Shown: positions 23,901-35,508, numbered from the stretch's first letter. The stretch: DNA of 64,000 nucleotides from Amanita rubescens (GCA_015039365.1 WION01000046.1:62001-126000), one strand, 5' to 3'. Notes: a model not told the origin generated them from the letters alone. A program made the numbers and translations.

Positions 23901-24235
23901 AGGAGTAAGGGGAACGTATAGCTGTCAGGGTCGTACGGTATGTTGGATAGTGGGACATCATGTATCCTCGAGATAACTCCCAACATAAATCGCCTTGCTC
24001 GTCGTATCATGTCTACGGTGGCCGGATCCTGATTTGGTAAGGAATAAAGCCATTGCTGTATGAAATCTAACAAAATCTCGGCATCTGAAATATGATATAC
24101 CTCCGCCGCGAGGTTAATGTAGTTTTCCCTATATAAAATTTTGCTCATGAGGTTCACTGTCGATGCGCATAGAAGAGATCCAGACTATTGGACATTGGGT
24201 AAGTACACTCCAGGTTTGAAATCCGATAGCGTACC
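20973..24235 (-). CDS. K3: TKL-type kinase with six N-terminal module exons
   Basis: Six copies of the helical module precede a kinase. Module exons are at 24184-23879, 23831-23514, 23465-23145, 23099-22782, 22730-22422, and 22375-21986; the last is continuous with the kinase start. Introns are about 46-51 nt, mostly begin GTGYGY and fall between codons. The kinase has the glycine loop FGSGGFGCVF, VALKVL, HGDLRG, DFGLTRL, AAPELF and a PPRTQMSDVYAFG helix, then a short Ser-rich tail ending in TTEQVL. All catalytic residues are present. Module 3 has an in-frame TGA at 23270-23268 (an Arg codon in sister modules), but skipping that exon would keep the frame. An upstream exon ending at 24235 is likely but its start is unclear. 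I infer a signalling kinase with a repeat-based sensing or interaction region; nothing in the sequence shows the ligand. Confidence 0.72.
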
Positions 24236-24414
24236 TTCCAGTTCCGAGGCCGAAGTCGAAGACGAAGGCTTCGGTCTTTTAATCGGCGAGAATGCGGTGG
24301 AAAGCTAATTCCGAGGCCTGAAAGGACTCGGTCTCTTCCTGGCGCGGCTTGACCCGAAACATGAATGCGGCCTGACCCAAGACCCATTCGTCCCTTTTTT
24401 GGGAGAGTTACGGC

Positions 24415-24690
24415 AAATTCCGACTCGCGGCACATGTTGTCCCGCTCTACTTTCAAACGAATAGATGACACTGCCCGCCTGTGACTATCTATACGCCTTA
24501 ATGCCGAATCCTGCCACAATGGCTCTGATGACTACGAGAGGACTTTTCTATACCTTTTCCTGACCTTTTTCGACCTGAATTCCAACTCGCGACACACGTT
24601 GTCCCTCTCAACTTTCAAGCGATAGATGGCACTGCCCGCCTGTGACCCTCTATACCCCATAATGCCGAAGTGATGACTACGAGAGGACTT
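24415..24690. repeat. Tandem duplication, ~163-bp period
   Basis: Two units share AATTCCRACTCGCGRCACAYG and GATGACTACGAGAGGACTTTT. The first exon attributed to K3 would lie in this repeat, which weakens confidence in that exon. Confidence 0.8.
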
Positions 24691-25260
24691 TTTTAAACCT
24701 TTTTTTTGACCCTTTTCAACCTATCATGCCCGATTTCGCTCACTGTCTTTTTTTTTTACAACAACGCGAAATGCTCGACACCTGTCTACCCCTCTCTATA
24801 CCCTATCCCACCCACCGATACCTCTTCCAACCATTTACGCTCAACTTCGACCTCACGAGCGTCTCCTTTTTTTGGACATTTCCTTTTTGGTAAAACTACC
24901 AACATTGTTCGTCAATGTCCCAACCAACCATTTATTACCCGTCATCTGCTTTTTTTTGGGGGAAGTGGGTGGAATAATGCCAACATTGTCCACCAATGTG
25001 CCTCTTCCAAGCGCGTGAAACACTTTACCCCCACCCGTTCGCGTTATTCCTCTACATCCCTACACTGCTCAATCTCGCCCGCTGTCACCTCTTGCGTCGG
25101 CGCGGAATTCCCCTACACCCTAACATTGCCTAAACGCGGTGGTTGGCCCCTCTTGCGATGTTTTATGGTTGTTTTTTTTTTTTGACATCCGTGCTTTTTT
25201 GGTTGATTCAACCTGTCTTGGTTAGTCTCCGCCCTTTTTCTACGTTTTTTTCAGACATAA
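24691..25260. other. Pyrimidine-rich stretch with many T homopolymers
   Basis: Several T runs of 6-15 bases occur (near 24750, 24870, 24950, 25175, 25240) in a CT-rich strand. It may be the promoter/leader of the F-box gene downstream. No gene is recognised in it. Confidence 0.5.
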
Positions 25261-25261
25261 T

Positions 25262-25789
25262 GTGTCCTACGGATCTCCCTTTGTCCCCCCATCTCCCTCC
25301 CAATCGTACTGCTTATCATGCACAGTTTTGAACGGTAAGACAACATTAAGCGATCTACTGTACAACTACTTACATCATGCGTTCAGTCTGCTGAGTCCTG
25401 AAATATGGTGTCAAGTTTACGACCAACTGCAAGTTGCTGATATTTTTCGACTATCCAAAACATGTAGACTACTTCACGACTTCACCGGTTCTTATTGGAC
25501 CTCTCAAATATGCCTATCTCGAATTCTCAGTCCTTATACTACATCCAATACCGAAGTGGATCTTTTTCGCTATATGATGCTCCTAACGGGAGCGATAATA
25601 AGTGGATCTACTGCTTTTCAGGCGTTCGCTAGGATCCAATACGACGATTCAGATCTGGATTTATATGTACATTGCACCAAGGCGGCTATTGTTCAAACTT
25701 TTTTGGCCACCCTCGCTTACGATCAATCTGACCGCGCTAGTGATGTGCCCGGCCTGGCTTGGCCTGAAGCCTGGGGCTTGGGCCTGTAA
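25262..25789 (+). pseudogene. Truncated F-box protein with a nucleotidyltransferase-like motif
   Basis: The plus strand reads LLSPEIWCQVYDQLQVADIFRLSKTCRLLHDF, a typical F-box (SCF ubiquitin-ligase adaptor). About 65 residues later comes GAIISGSTAFQAFAR with IQYDDSDLDLYV, a G-S-x(9-17)-D-x-D pattern like the nucleotidyltransferase fold seen in many basidiomycete F-box proteins. The domain order and spacing fit that group, where the catalytic role is unproven. The homology ends at about 25745, where GC-rich repeat sequence takes over and supplies a stop at 25789. Sequence after the repeat (from about 26240) may be the rest of the gene but has stops. I treat it as broken. Confidence 0.6.
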
Positions 25790-26240
25790 AAAATACAGGC
25801 CGAGCCATGAGCCCAAGCCTTGGCGGCTCAAAGCCTGGCCTGGCTCAGGCCATGGCTCGGTATCAACATGCAGAACAAATATGCACAAAGAGATTGTAAA
25901 GAGAGAATAAATACATACAAAGAGAGTATAAGAGAGGCACTGGGAGTTGTGCTCACAGCTCGACAAGAAGATATAGTCATCTTGTCCCATGAATAATCTA
26001 TTGACATCCTGTAGCTACATCTAATCATATAGTGAAACTAAATTGACTTCATCATTGTCAACTTCATAACCTTCGTCATCCTCTAGATCTTCGACCAAAT
26101 CATCCCATCCAGAATCATCCTGCATATGTAGTAGATGTTCGGCAGTCGCCAGTGCCGAAGCCAGGGGCTCACGGCCTGCGTAGGGCCTACAACCCCAAGG
26201 GCCAGGCCGTGAGCCGCATGCCATTGATGCGTTCACACTC
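25745..26240. repeat. GC-rich palindromic repeat element
   Basis: Ends are rich in GGCCTGGC / GCCAGGCC and GGCTC / GAGCC words in both orientations around an A+T-rich core. This looks like a short inverted-repeat element. Clean target-site duplications were not found. Confidence 0.5.
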
Positions 26241-26807
26241 CTACCAATTCTCGGAACCACAAACATGCCGAAAAACTGAAAGTCTCGACTTCGATTGACT
26301 AACACGTATCTGCTTTGTTCCTATCGTTGGTATATCCCTACGAAAGTCTCAAGTTCGGACAAAGAACGAGAGGTAAGAGGCATAGGCACCACATCAGACG
26401 ATACCCATCCTGAATTTCCATAGGAGATGAAGATAGGTCAAAGACGGATGTTGCGAGAGAAAAATCTCCGAAAAATGGGATCATAAAGAAAAACGAACAT
26501 GCCGGTGAATTGAAAGTCTCGATTTCAAAGGACCGACATGTCTCTGAATGATGCTTCTTCCTTAGAATTGCCTTGCTACAATAATGTTATGTTTCTGATG
26601 ATGCGATGGCGAGTGCACTTGAACATCCCTTTTGTGAAATTTTTAACATTCCAAACCTGTGTGTTAATACCAGCATATAACTCTACTAACGTCTTTCTCT
26701 CTGTAAAGACTATCGCGATTCGGTTCCTAATCACTTCACGTTGTCTTGCCTTGAAACAGCGACAGTCTGAGCCATAGACCATAATTGGAATCGGCGTGCC
26801 CCATATA
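26241..26807. other. Host sequence with a degenerate direct repeat
   Basis: A roughly 50-bp block (ACATGCCG..TTGAAAGTCTCGA.., then a CAYGT word) occurs at about 26262 and again at about 26497. A minus-strand frame (26576-26782) extends upstream without stops to the hAT insertion point but is not recognised. This is the left side of the hAT target. Confidence 0.4.
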
Positions 26808-26815
26808 AGGTTGCC
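26808..26815. repeat. Target-site duplication of the hAT element (left)
   Basis: AGGTTGCC, repeated exactly at 39568-39575; 8 bp is the size expected for hAT insertions. Confidence 0.92.
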
Positions 26816-27009
26816 TAGGGGTGTACACCGTCCGTTTTACGGTTACGGCCGTACTATAGACGGACAAATGCCGGCAACAGTCCGTCTGACAACCGTCCGT
26901 CATGCCTAGTCTGGAAAGCCTTGACGGTTACGGACGGATATGGGAGACGGCCGTCAACGGATACAGACGGTGGACGGCATAGAGCAGTATTAAGAATAAA
27001 TGTTGTAGA

Positions 27010-30000
27010 AGTAACTACTATTTATTTCCGACTAAGCTGCAGGTGTTTCTTTACAAGCATGAGAATACGGATTGTATCAGGATTAAGGCTAGCGCGGCGA
27101 AGAGAAATAGTGTCACGGCCACCCGAAAAAACCCGCTCGACGGCAACAGCTGAGCCTAGACAGGTGATAAGACATCAAGAACTTGTCTAATATGCGGGAA
27201 TCACTTGCCAGGGATACATATAATGTCGCAAGCAAGGCGGAATAAGTTGGGAAACTGAGCACGCCGGCCAACCCACCACTGGATCGGGTCGCACATTTCA
27301 AAATCTTCACTCGGGAGCTTGAAATATTCATCAAGCTCATTAACCGTCGGTTTCTCTTTCCTGCGATATCGTGCTGTGAATGATTTTTTGGGGGTGCTTT
27401 GTGTTGTCGGTGTTGTGGTTGAAGACTCGCTGGAGGATGGGTGTGGTCGTGGAATAGCTTTACCTGCGTAATTAGTTTGGAAGTATGCAAACAGATCCGC
27501 TTTTGATTTTTCCAGGTGCTCGTTCAGGTCTCCATCTGCGGCGTAATCCATCTTCAAGCCTTCATATGATATCCGAGGATCAAGCACTGTTAGCGTTGTG
27601 TGAGGATTACTATAAGCTTAGTAAATGAGCACACCTACGAGCGGCCCATGTGTAAAATGGTGAAGTATCATACTGGTAGTAGTAATCACTAAGTTTCCGA
27701 TGAGCGTCAGTAAGACCAAGTTTAACATTAGGTGAAACTGAATCAGGCAGGGAGCGAAGAGCGGTTTTGATGTCATCCTGTAAGCCGCGAAAAATGGCAT
27801 GAGTTGTCGAAAGTGTCGGGGTTTTGGTCGCAGACATCTCTCGAGTTGCCAATTGGAATGAATTGAGCCATGAAGTGACCAGTTTGACTGACCCCCACTC
27901 CGTATTGCTCAATTCGAATGCATGGAGATCCTTGTGCCTCAAAATGAAGGAGTTGATAGTGTCTCGGTAATCAAGTGCTCGCTCTGAAGCAGGTCGAGCT
28001 AAGCAAGAAAAGGATATGAAAAATGACAAAAACGCACGGAGCATTTGATAAGTTGATGACCACCGGGTTTGCACATCAAGAATAAGCATAAGTGATTCAC
28101 TCCGGTCAGCTGAATTTCCGCTTCCTTGCGTGAATTGAATTTCGCGAGCCCAGAGCTGGCGACGTTGGGGGCTAACACGGACCGCCTTAACGATTTTCCG
28201 GAGCTGTAGGTAGATTATGGTTTAAGAAACGGATTGATATGGCAAAACACCTACCTTGTCAACAGCAGACAGGACGCCGTTAGTTGCTTGGATCTCACTA
28301 GCATCCGTTGTGCCATCTGTCTCATCATTTGACGTTGCACCCCCCACCTCAGCTTCAACGCGAAGATTAGAAACCTCATCTTGATAATTGTTACCCTGAG
28401 CCGCTGCTTTCTTGCCTTCGTTTTTTGACATTGCTCCGATTCCCTCAAGGAGCTGCGAGCCAGCAACATAGTAGTATATGAACATACTTTTTAAAAGTTT
28501 TTTCGAAGTAAAACAAACCTTGATAGCTGCAAGATGGATTGTGTGTGGCATGCACCGTAAGCGAGCATGCTGCGCAGAAAGGGTAACACCTTGCTCTTCA
28601 CATCGCCGAGCCAATGAATTCATCAATGTGTTATTATTAGACGCATTGTCCATTACGATCGCAATCACCTGCAAAATAATTAGTAAGTGTCTTATCGGAT
28701 AGCGAGTGTGGTCGCTTGCCTTCCCAATGAGACCATAAGTCTCCATTGTCGCCCAAACTACCTCAGCCATATTTTCGCCGGAATGCTGTCCAAACAGCTC
28801 CCGAAAATCAATAAGTATCTCCTCTGAAGTTGTTCAAATATTTGAGTTGATTTAATCCTGGCCAAAAATACGACTAGGAACAGTGACAAACCTAGCTGCC
28901 CGTTATTAGTTACATAGTGTGCAACTATAGCCACAAATGCATGTTGATTGCTTGACGTCCAAGCGTCAAGTGATAGGCTAACCATTCCCTCAAGTCCCTT
29001 AGTAGTGACCTATGTCAATACTCAAGTAACGAAAATCAGGGGAATACCCATACCAAGAACATTTCACGTAGTTTTTCAATTGTCTCCTCACCCACTTTCA
29101 TTATGCGCCTCTTGATTGCATGACGGCCGGGGATCTCTAGCGCACCACCGGTGTGATGCACGATGTTCATCATTGTAATAAATTCTGATTTTTCTACCAC
29201 ATCGAACGGCTGATCACACGCTATAATCCATGCAGTAAGGCATTTTTCAAACTTTTCTTGGTTCCACGGTCCCTACCGTCAGCGTCAGTCAACGCGAGTC
29301 TGAATTCAATTGAATACTCACGGCTGCACGAGCTAGTTGGTCTTCAAATGCTTTCCTGATATTTTCTGACGTTGCTTCAAGCTTTCTTAAGTATTCTGCT
29401 TTGGTACGCGCATCTAGGACCTTCTTGCCTGAGGCGATTGCAATCTCGTCAAGAGTTGGAGGCTCCTCGCGGTCCTTGAGGATACAGTACAGCTGGTACA
29501 TTGGCTTAACGTGGACGCGAAGGTTATTTATCAGAACTATGAAAACGGCGTCAACGAACTTTAATAATAGCAAGAAAGACCTATCCTGACCGTTTAAATT
29601 ACTCTTCATTGACTTTTTTATTGTACAGGTCTTGTGTGCGCCATGTCGACATCGGTAATGAACATCTCCATCGTCTCCCAGTGTTCCGTCGTGCCCGTTA
29701 GTGACCACTTCGTAAAATAGATAGATCGGATTTTTTTTAACCTTTCGGCTCTTCTAAATACCATATAAGTGATTATGGAACAGACATTGGGTTAGCGTTA
29801 CTTACTTTTTGAGAAGAAGCCGTCGATGAGATGCTGGTTGTCCTTTGAATAGTATTTGATGAACGGTTGTTCTCCGGTACCCTCTCAACTTCAACAGAAC
29901 ATGAACATGCCCTCTTCTTTGGGTGCGCTACACTGCCACTGGTGGACGTCTTGTTTTTTGGCCTCAGTGGTCGCGACTGGCCCCCGCAGCTGCGATCGGG

Positions 30001-30618
30001 GATGGTCTTAGCCGGTAACATCTCGGCAATCTGTTGAGTATGAATAGAATCAATAACCACGAGTGCAGCAAAGCGGACCATAGATCCGATTGAAGTAATA
30101 GTCCATACCTCTTCGTTACTGATTTCCACAACTTCCAAGCTAGCATCTTCGTTGACAGATTCAGGTCCTGCGTCGGAGGAAGTGTTGGAATCAAAATCAT
30201 CGTCATCTGGATCAGTATCACCCGCATCACCAGCTACTACCTCATCAGCTCGTTTGCGCTTACTAGTACTATTACTAGTGCAGGGATTGCGGGGTTGTTT
30301 GGGCTGTCGGCGATGGGCTCGGAGTTGGGTAGGATTTCCATACTCATCGAGTTTTTCCTCAGCGATGGCTTCTTTGAGTCGTGTACCGGTATTTAGTCGT
30401 ACTGGACGAAAGCGACGACCAGAAACAGATGCTAGGGACCCAGATTTAGCCAGTGTGATTTCGATGTATATAACTAAAGCGATACTACCTTGATCATCAT
30501 GCGCTTTTCCTATTGATTGAATTGGGTGGGCATCACCCGGATCATTGTACCATTCCATCTTCGACGCGTCAAGCAGTTGACCGTCGGGACCAACCGCAGG
30601 CTGATCATTGACGGTCAT
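27010..30618 (-). CDS. hAT transposase (multi-exon)
   Basis: It starts at about 30618 (MTVNDQPAVGPDG) with an acidic, Lys/Arg-rich N-terminal part. A BED-like segment (HYRCRHGAHK, about 29650) follows, then LDEIAIASGKK, LSLDAWTSSNQHAFVAIVAHYV (about 28970-28910), the VIAIVMDNASNNNTLMNSLA block with its catalytic-region Asp (about 28670) and DVQTRWSSTYQML. The C-terminus is the hAT dimerisation domain: SAVAVERVFSGGRD, ISLRRASLNPDT and a stop at about 27015. Six or more short introns separate these. No clear disabling lesion was noticed, but I did not verify every splice. In this family the protein cuts and pastes the element in the nucleus. Confidence 0.82.
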
Positions 30619-30970
30619 GTATCGGAGGTGATAGTATCGAACATTTACACCCCGGATGGGCCATTTTATACCAGTACGCTACATTACTACTTGCACCGTG
30701 ACGCCGATCCCGATAAAGCTGTCAACTTCAATTTCTGAAACATCTGTATTACATTATGGTATGCAGTATCAAGGGACTGGAGCGGTACGATTGGAGGTAT
30801 TGTCAGCCAGACGGGGTCTACGCGCGACTATGATCTCAGGACCACCGAGCATGTTAAGGAAAAAGGCGTTTGCACGTGGGAACATCGATTATATACCACG
30901 CGCTGATGCTGTTTACATTCCACAAACAACTTGAATCTCACTCGAAATGGCCGGAATGGTGGGATGATGG

Positions 30971-30978
30971 AGATATGG
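30971..30978. repeat. Target-site duplication of the KDZ element (left)
   Basis: AGATATGG, repeated exactly at 39250-39257. Confidence 0.92.
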
Positions 30979-31261
30979 CACCTGATGAGCCCATCAATAA
31001 ACTCTAATTAGAGAGGGACGGACCCGGCCCGTCCATCCCTAATTAGACGCAAATATCGAGCTAATATGCTGAGCTGGATATTTCGCCAGATTAAATAAAT
31101 CTTTTTCGCACTTAATCCTTTTATCCTGCCCATCGCTGCTGCCAGCCACTAATACATTACATAATGCACTATTTCTGGCCCCCCCGTGGCCCAGACTTAA
31201 TGGTTGGCTGGTGGCCTCACTATATATGGCAGTTGGTTGAACTTCTATAAATGGTAATTAT
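30979..31261 (+). repeat. KDZ left terminal inverted repeat
   Basis: It pairs with 38986-39249 in reverse complement. A perfect internal palindrome TCTAATTAGA and the word GACGGACCCGGCCCGTC occur near the tip. Confidence 0.9.
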
Positions 31262-31355
31262 GAAGCCGCGCTACACTTCGACAAAAGATTATATTAGCCG
31301 GAACACAATGTTATAATACTGATTAGCGAATGAGATAAAAACGGGGGGGGAGGAT

Positions 31356-33610
31356 CTAGATGTCATCATTGTCATACTCTTCGCTACTTCCATTCGATTC
31401 AAGATCTTCAATGGCAGCCTCATCGTCGACAAACGTGTTGCTCTTGTACTTTCCCTTCGCAATGCGCCGACTGCGCTGGGGGGCATCCTCGTCATCGTCA
31501 TCACCTTCGCCTTCGTCCTCAATTTGCATTTCCTCGCCTTCAATGTCTTCATCAACGGCTCGCTTTTTTCGAGGCTTCCCTTTGTCCGATCGAACCTTTC
31601 GCTTACAGCCTACTATAACACCTTCCTTGACCTTAGCAGCAAATGTTTCCATGTGTTTCTTGACTTCATCCTGAGTGAGCTTCACCCATTTACACGTTTT
31701 TTCACGGAGGTGGTGTCACAAAAGGCGGATTTCATCGACTGTGGATATGTTGTGAGGGGTGCCGAATGCAATGCTCGCCGGCCATCCATCGAGCTTGACA
31801 TGGTGTTTCTGGACAATAGATCTCTCGTAATTTGCGTAATTCACAATAATCTTGTTATTTTTTGTTATGGCCTCTAGATGATGACGTTAGTACAGCTAAT
31901 AGAGGCGTAAATCTCAATGAACCACATAACTGAGACCTTCCGCGATCAGCAACGAACATTCCGTGCGCATTGAGAAAAGTGTTTCAATATTAGGGCCTAA
32001 ATAACGATAGTTAGTTTGAGAAAAATAATAGTTCAGAATAGAACTTACGAGTATCCTTCGTGACAGCCCACAACTCAAACTTTTTAAGCAAATCCCAAAC
32101 GTCCATCTTCAGAATCTCACGAATGAAGAGCACTGCATCTGGAGTCGTCGCCCAACCAGGAATACTGATGTCGTGAATATGTCCTCTTGTGACTATCACG
32201 AACGCGTGAGAACCTGTGCGCTCGTATAAGTTATTCACCTAAAAGAGTATTAGTATCAGATACAATGAAAGGATACTAGGCCACTAACCTCAGTGTCGAG
32301 TCGCATCAGCGTGCTTTTAAGATCTTGCGCAGCTGCAAGGTTTGTAGCTCGTGCACCTTTTTTCTTGATATTACGGTGCTCTTGCAACTCTAGGACTGCG
32401 CTTTGAGCCTCTTCCTTGGTTGGATGGGATTCCTCAAGGTCGTTGAGGACTAGTTTTTGGATTCCGGAAAGGGGCGTGCGTTCTCCTGATGAAGCATCTG
32501 ATTCATACGTGTGAATCAATTGGGAGTCAATTACTACTTTGTATACGCACCAGTATTGATTTCTTTTGCCTTCTTATGCACAAGTGCGTTGAAAAGGTTG
32601 GGATTACGAGTCTGTTTGAAAAGTGTGGCCGAATGAATTAGGCGGTGGACATAATCAGGTCTCTTGCTAAATCATTTCGCAATTTCTTCGCTCTTCTCTC
32701 TGCAGTAACTTTGGACCTCAGCAATTGCCTCGTTGAAAAGCCTTGCTTCCGCTCAAGTTCGTTCTGTTCTCATCTTTGAAGACAGTTTCTCGGCATCCGT
32801 CTTTGGACGATACGGTCGTGCGGGCTGCACAGCTTTCCCCATGCGCTTTGCCCACATTGTTGATTCGCCGTCAGATTGGTCAGCGGCCTGATTAGATTGG
32901 AAATCATCGATGTCATCTGTGGCAGATGACCCCGTCACCAAACCACCGCGACGGTCTCCATCATTCCGTTCATCTTGACCATTCTGGTCACCTGTACCAC
33001 CGCCAGACTCCACGTTGTGACTGCTGTGGGATTGGTTTGTACTATCGCTGCTACGACTGTTCTCTGGATCCTGATTGGCCGTGTCCTACAGTTCATTTGT
33101 CAGGGTACAATAGTTGATGATCTAAATGGACTTTCTTACCCTGGCCTCACGTGTGGCACTCAAGAGTTCCGGATCTGGTGCTTCGTTCTCACCAGGGACT
33201 GATGATGAGGGTCCTGGCAGCCGTCGCAGGCCTGTCCGAAAGGCTGGATCCAGACGATACTGGAAACCGTTAACAAGTTGTATGCTCTTCGACTGCGACT
33301 GGGAGGAACTTTGAAGTTGAGAAAACTGGTTTGGCTTGAAAATTTGCAACAACGGCTGACGTGGCACTACAGGCAGCGACTGACTCCCCCCCGATGGTGC
33401 ATTACTAGTACTCGTAGACCCATTTAAGCTTGGAGCTGGGTGTTGTGCATAATTCCCAGTAATCCCATTCCCTGAGGAAGTTTGATGACAGGTGGACTCG
33501 GCGCTAGTCGAAGTAATAGGCCGAGAAGGAGCAATTTCGTGACCAGAGAGCGTGGCCTGGCGGGAATGTAAGTTCTCCTTATTTGAATAAGGATGACCAC
33601 GAGACTGCAT
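31356..33610 (-). CDS. KDZ passenger gene 1: acidic, Lys-rich protein of unknown function
   Basis: From an ATG at 33610 the frame gives a long Ser/Gln/Pro-rich region. A region with KRMGKAVQPARPYRPKTDAEKL (about 32840-32780) follows, then a helical part (SGIQKLVLNDLEESHPTKEEA), a compact block NLYERTGSHAFVIVTRGHIHD (about 32230-32170) with VWDLLKKFELWAV, and a C-terminus with KRKVRSDKGKPRKKRA, an acidic run and EEYDNDDI. Exons are separated by introns at about 33137-33093, 32288-32240 and others. One in-frame TGA at about 32670 (after EEIAK) may be a lesion or lie in an unrecognised intron. The basic and acidic tail suggests a nuclear protein. I do not recognise the family. Confidence 0.55.
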
Positions 33611-33779
33611 GCCAGTGGGAACAATCGTTGAACGAGAAGAGTTTGGTTCGTTCACACCCAGGAAATAAACAAATATTATATTATAATAAGAAAATGAAAT
33701 CAACCCTTCACGGAGTTTTCCACATGCACAAGCATTGCAACGTGTCCCAGTCCAATCTTTTATCCCAACAATCACGGCT
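33611..33779. promoter_or_regulatory. Shared divergent promoter region of the two KDZ passenger genes
   Basis: Only about 170 bases separate the two inferred start codons, so the promoters must overlap. An A+T-rich patch (TATTATATTATAATAAG, about 33673-33690) is a plausible TATA region for either gene. Confidence 0.4.
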
Positions 33780-34782
33780 ATGAACCGCTACAATGGCTCC
33801 CCTCGTCATGCTACTCCGACTGCTCAAAGATCTCGCTCAACGGGACACCCTCAGGCTGACCAGGTCCAGTCGTTGGCAACTACCATGGGAAATCTTAACC
33901 TTGCCAGGGCAAACACCGAGGAGCCCAAGAAGTATTATGTTGTGACGAAGGGAAGACGTGCTGGCATTTATACTTCATGGTGAGTAATTGACTGGTACAC
34001 ATTATTGATCTTAACACATTACACCACTAACAGGGATAAGAATGTCGAGCAGACAGCCCGTTTTTCTGGGGCGGCTTTCCAGTCTTTTAGAACCGTAGAG
34101 TTGGCTCTCAAGTGCTGGAGCGACGCCTTTAATCCAGAGGGTCGTTCTTTCGATGAGCTCGTCGCGGCCGGCATTCCTGGGGATGGGGACCAGGGACTGT
34201 TTCACACCAGGGTACCAATTCAAACTCAGCCCCATCCGTTTGTTGGTCACGTACCACGCGTCGAAAGGAGCGAGGATGGTCTGCCTCCGGCGTGGCCCAG
34301 GCAAATGAATCCCGAACGTCGAAATCCCGAGTTACTAGTTCCGACTGCTCGGAGCTGTGGGCTTGGGGGACCTGGCACTCACCATGACCACGACGAGCAT
34401 CATGGCTCAACCGGCGAGTGCCGCTGTTCGGCTTGTGAGCACGAGTCTCTCCTAGGCCGGCGTACCATTGACCCTGAGCATCGAAATCCCAAGTTACCAG
34501 TTCCAACTGGTGCTCAGAGCCGTGAACCTAGGGGACGCGGGACTCACTGTGACTGCCAGAATCAACAAGAATGGTGGGCCGTTATCGAGGGAGCAAATCC
34601 CGGTATCTATGCAACATAGTATGTGATAATTTCTGGTCTTCGATCGTAATATCACTAACAGTTCGTATAGCGAAGAAGCGTTGGTTGCAGTTGGTGTCCG
34701 AGGTGGATCGTTTTATCCCTACCCAACACATCGAGACGCCAACAATGCTCTCAGTGCTTACATTACGAGTATTTATGAATAG
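33780..34782 (+). CDS. KDZ passenger gene 2: protein with two RNase H1-N/viroplasmin-like modules
   Basis: It starts at the ATG at 33780. The first module spans an intron (GTGAGT..CTAACAG, about 33980-34033): KKYYVVTKGRRAGIYTSW continues into QTARFSGAAFQSFRT and ALKCW. This is the pattern of the RNase H1 N-terminal hybrid-binding (viroplasmin-like) domain. A linker with an internal duplication (NPERRNPELLVPT / DPEHRNPKLPVPT) and Cys/His clusters follows. The second module starts EWWAVIEGANPGIYAT and, after an intron at about 34619-34670, continues EEALVAVGVRGGSFYPYPTHRDA to a stop at 34782. There is no RNase H catalytic domain. Known domains of this type bind RNA-DNA or double-stranded RNA; the role inside a transposon is unknown. 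Confidence 0.68.
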
Positions 34783-34912
34783 GCAGTTCTTTTCACCACT
34801 AAGTAGTCTCAGTTATCTCGTGTAAATCGTGTAAATAGTTTTATGATGAGTCCGTACTTGCCGCATCTAAGTTCGTGATTGAGCCAGATTCACACAATCC
34901 CAGATGAGTGTG

Positions 34913-35040
34913 TAAGGTTTGTACGAAAGAGATTTTCCAGTAGTGGTAATAGTAGGAATACGAGACGCCAAAGAGTAAGTTTTGTACGAAAGAGAATTGC
35001 CAGTAGCGGAATAGTAGGAATACGAGACGCCGAAAGAGAT
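34913..35040. repeat. Tandem duplication, ~65-bp period
   Basis: Two units share TTTGTACGAAAGAGA and AATAGTAGGAATACGAGACG. They lie between passenger gene 2 and the transposase. Confidence 0.8.
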
Positions 35041-35296
35041 ATGAGATGAGAGGCCAAAACAACATGACCGATGAGTTAAGCATCAATATGTGGTCTGCAG
35101 TGCCGGTTAATCCTGCTAACCGTTGCAAATATATCTACTTAAGTAAATGCAACTAGAACATTCATTACTGTGGCCTCGTTTAGTATAGTATATTGTTTGG
35201 CAGCTGTATCATGTCAAAGACTCGAAACGCGTGCCAAAGCTGACACTGCCGAAGGCGTTGAAGGAGAGAGCGCTGAGTGATATTCCGGCTACATTG

Positions 35297-35457
35297 AACA
35301 TGATACAAAAGAGAAGTATATAGAGTATTTAGTCACTGTTATTACCAGCATCTATGAGGGATCTATGAGTCTGAGCAACATGATACAAAAGAGAAGTATA
35401 TAGAGTATCTAGTCACTGTTATTACCGGCATCTATGAGAGATCTATGAGTCTGAGCT
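35297..35457. repeat. Tandem duplication, 80-bp period
   Basis: AACATGATACAAAAGAGAAG starts both units, which differ at only a few positions. Confidence 0.88.
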
Positions 35458-35508
35458 TAAATTAGCAAACTGTTAGAGCGGCTTCAGAGTTCACACGGCT
35501 GATGATCA

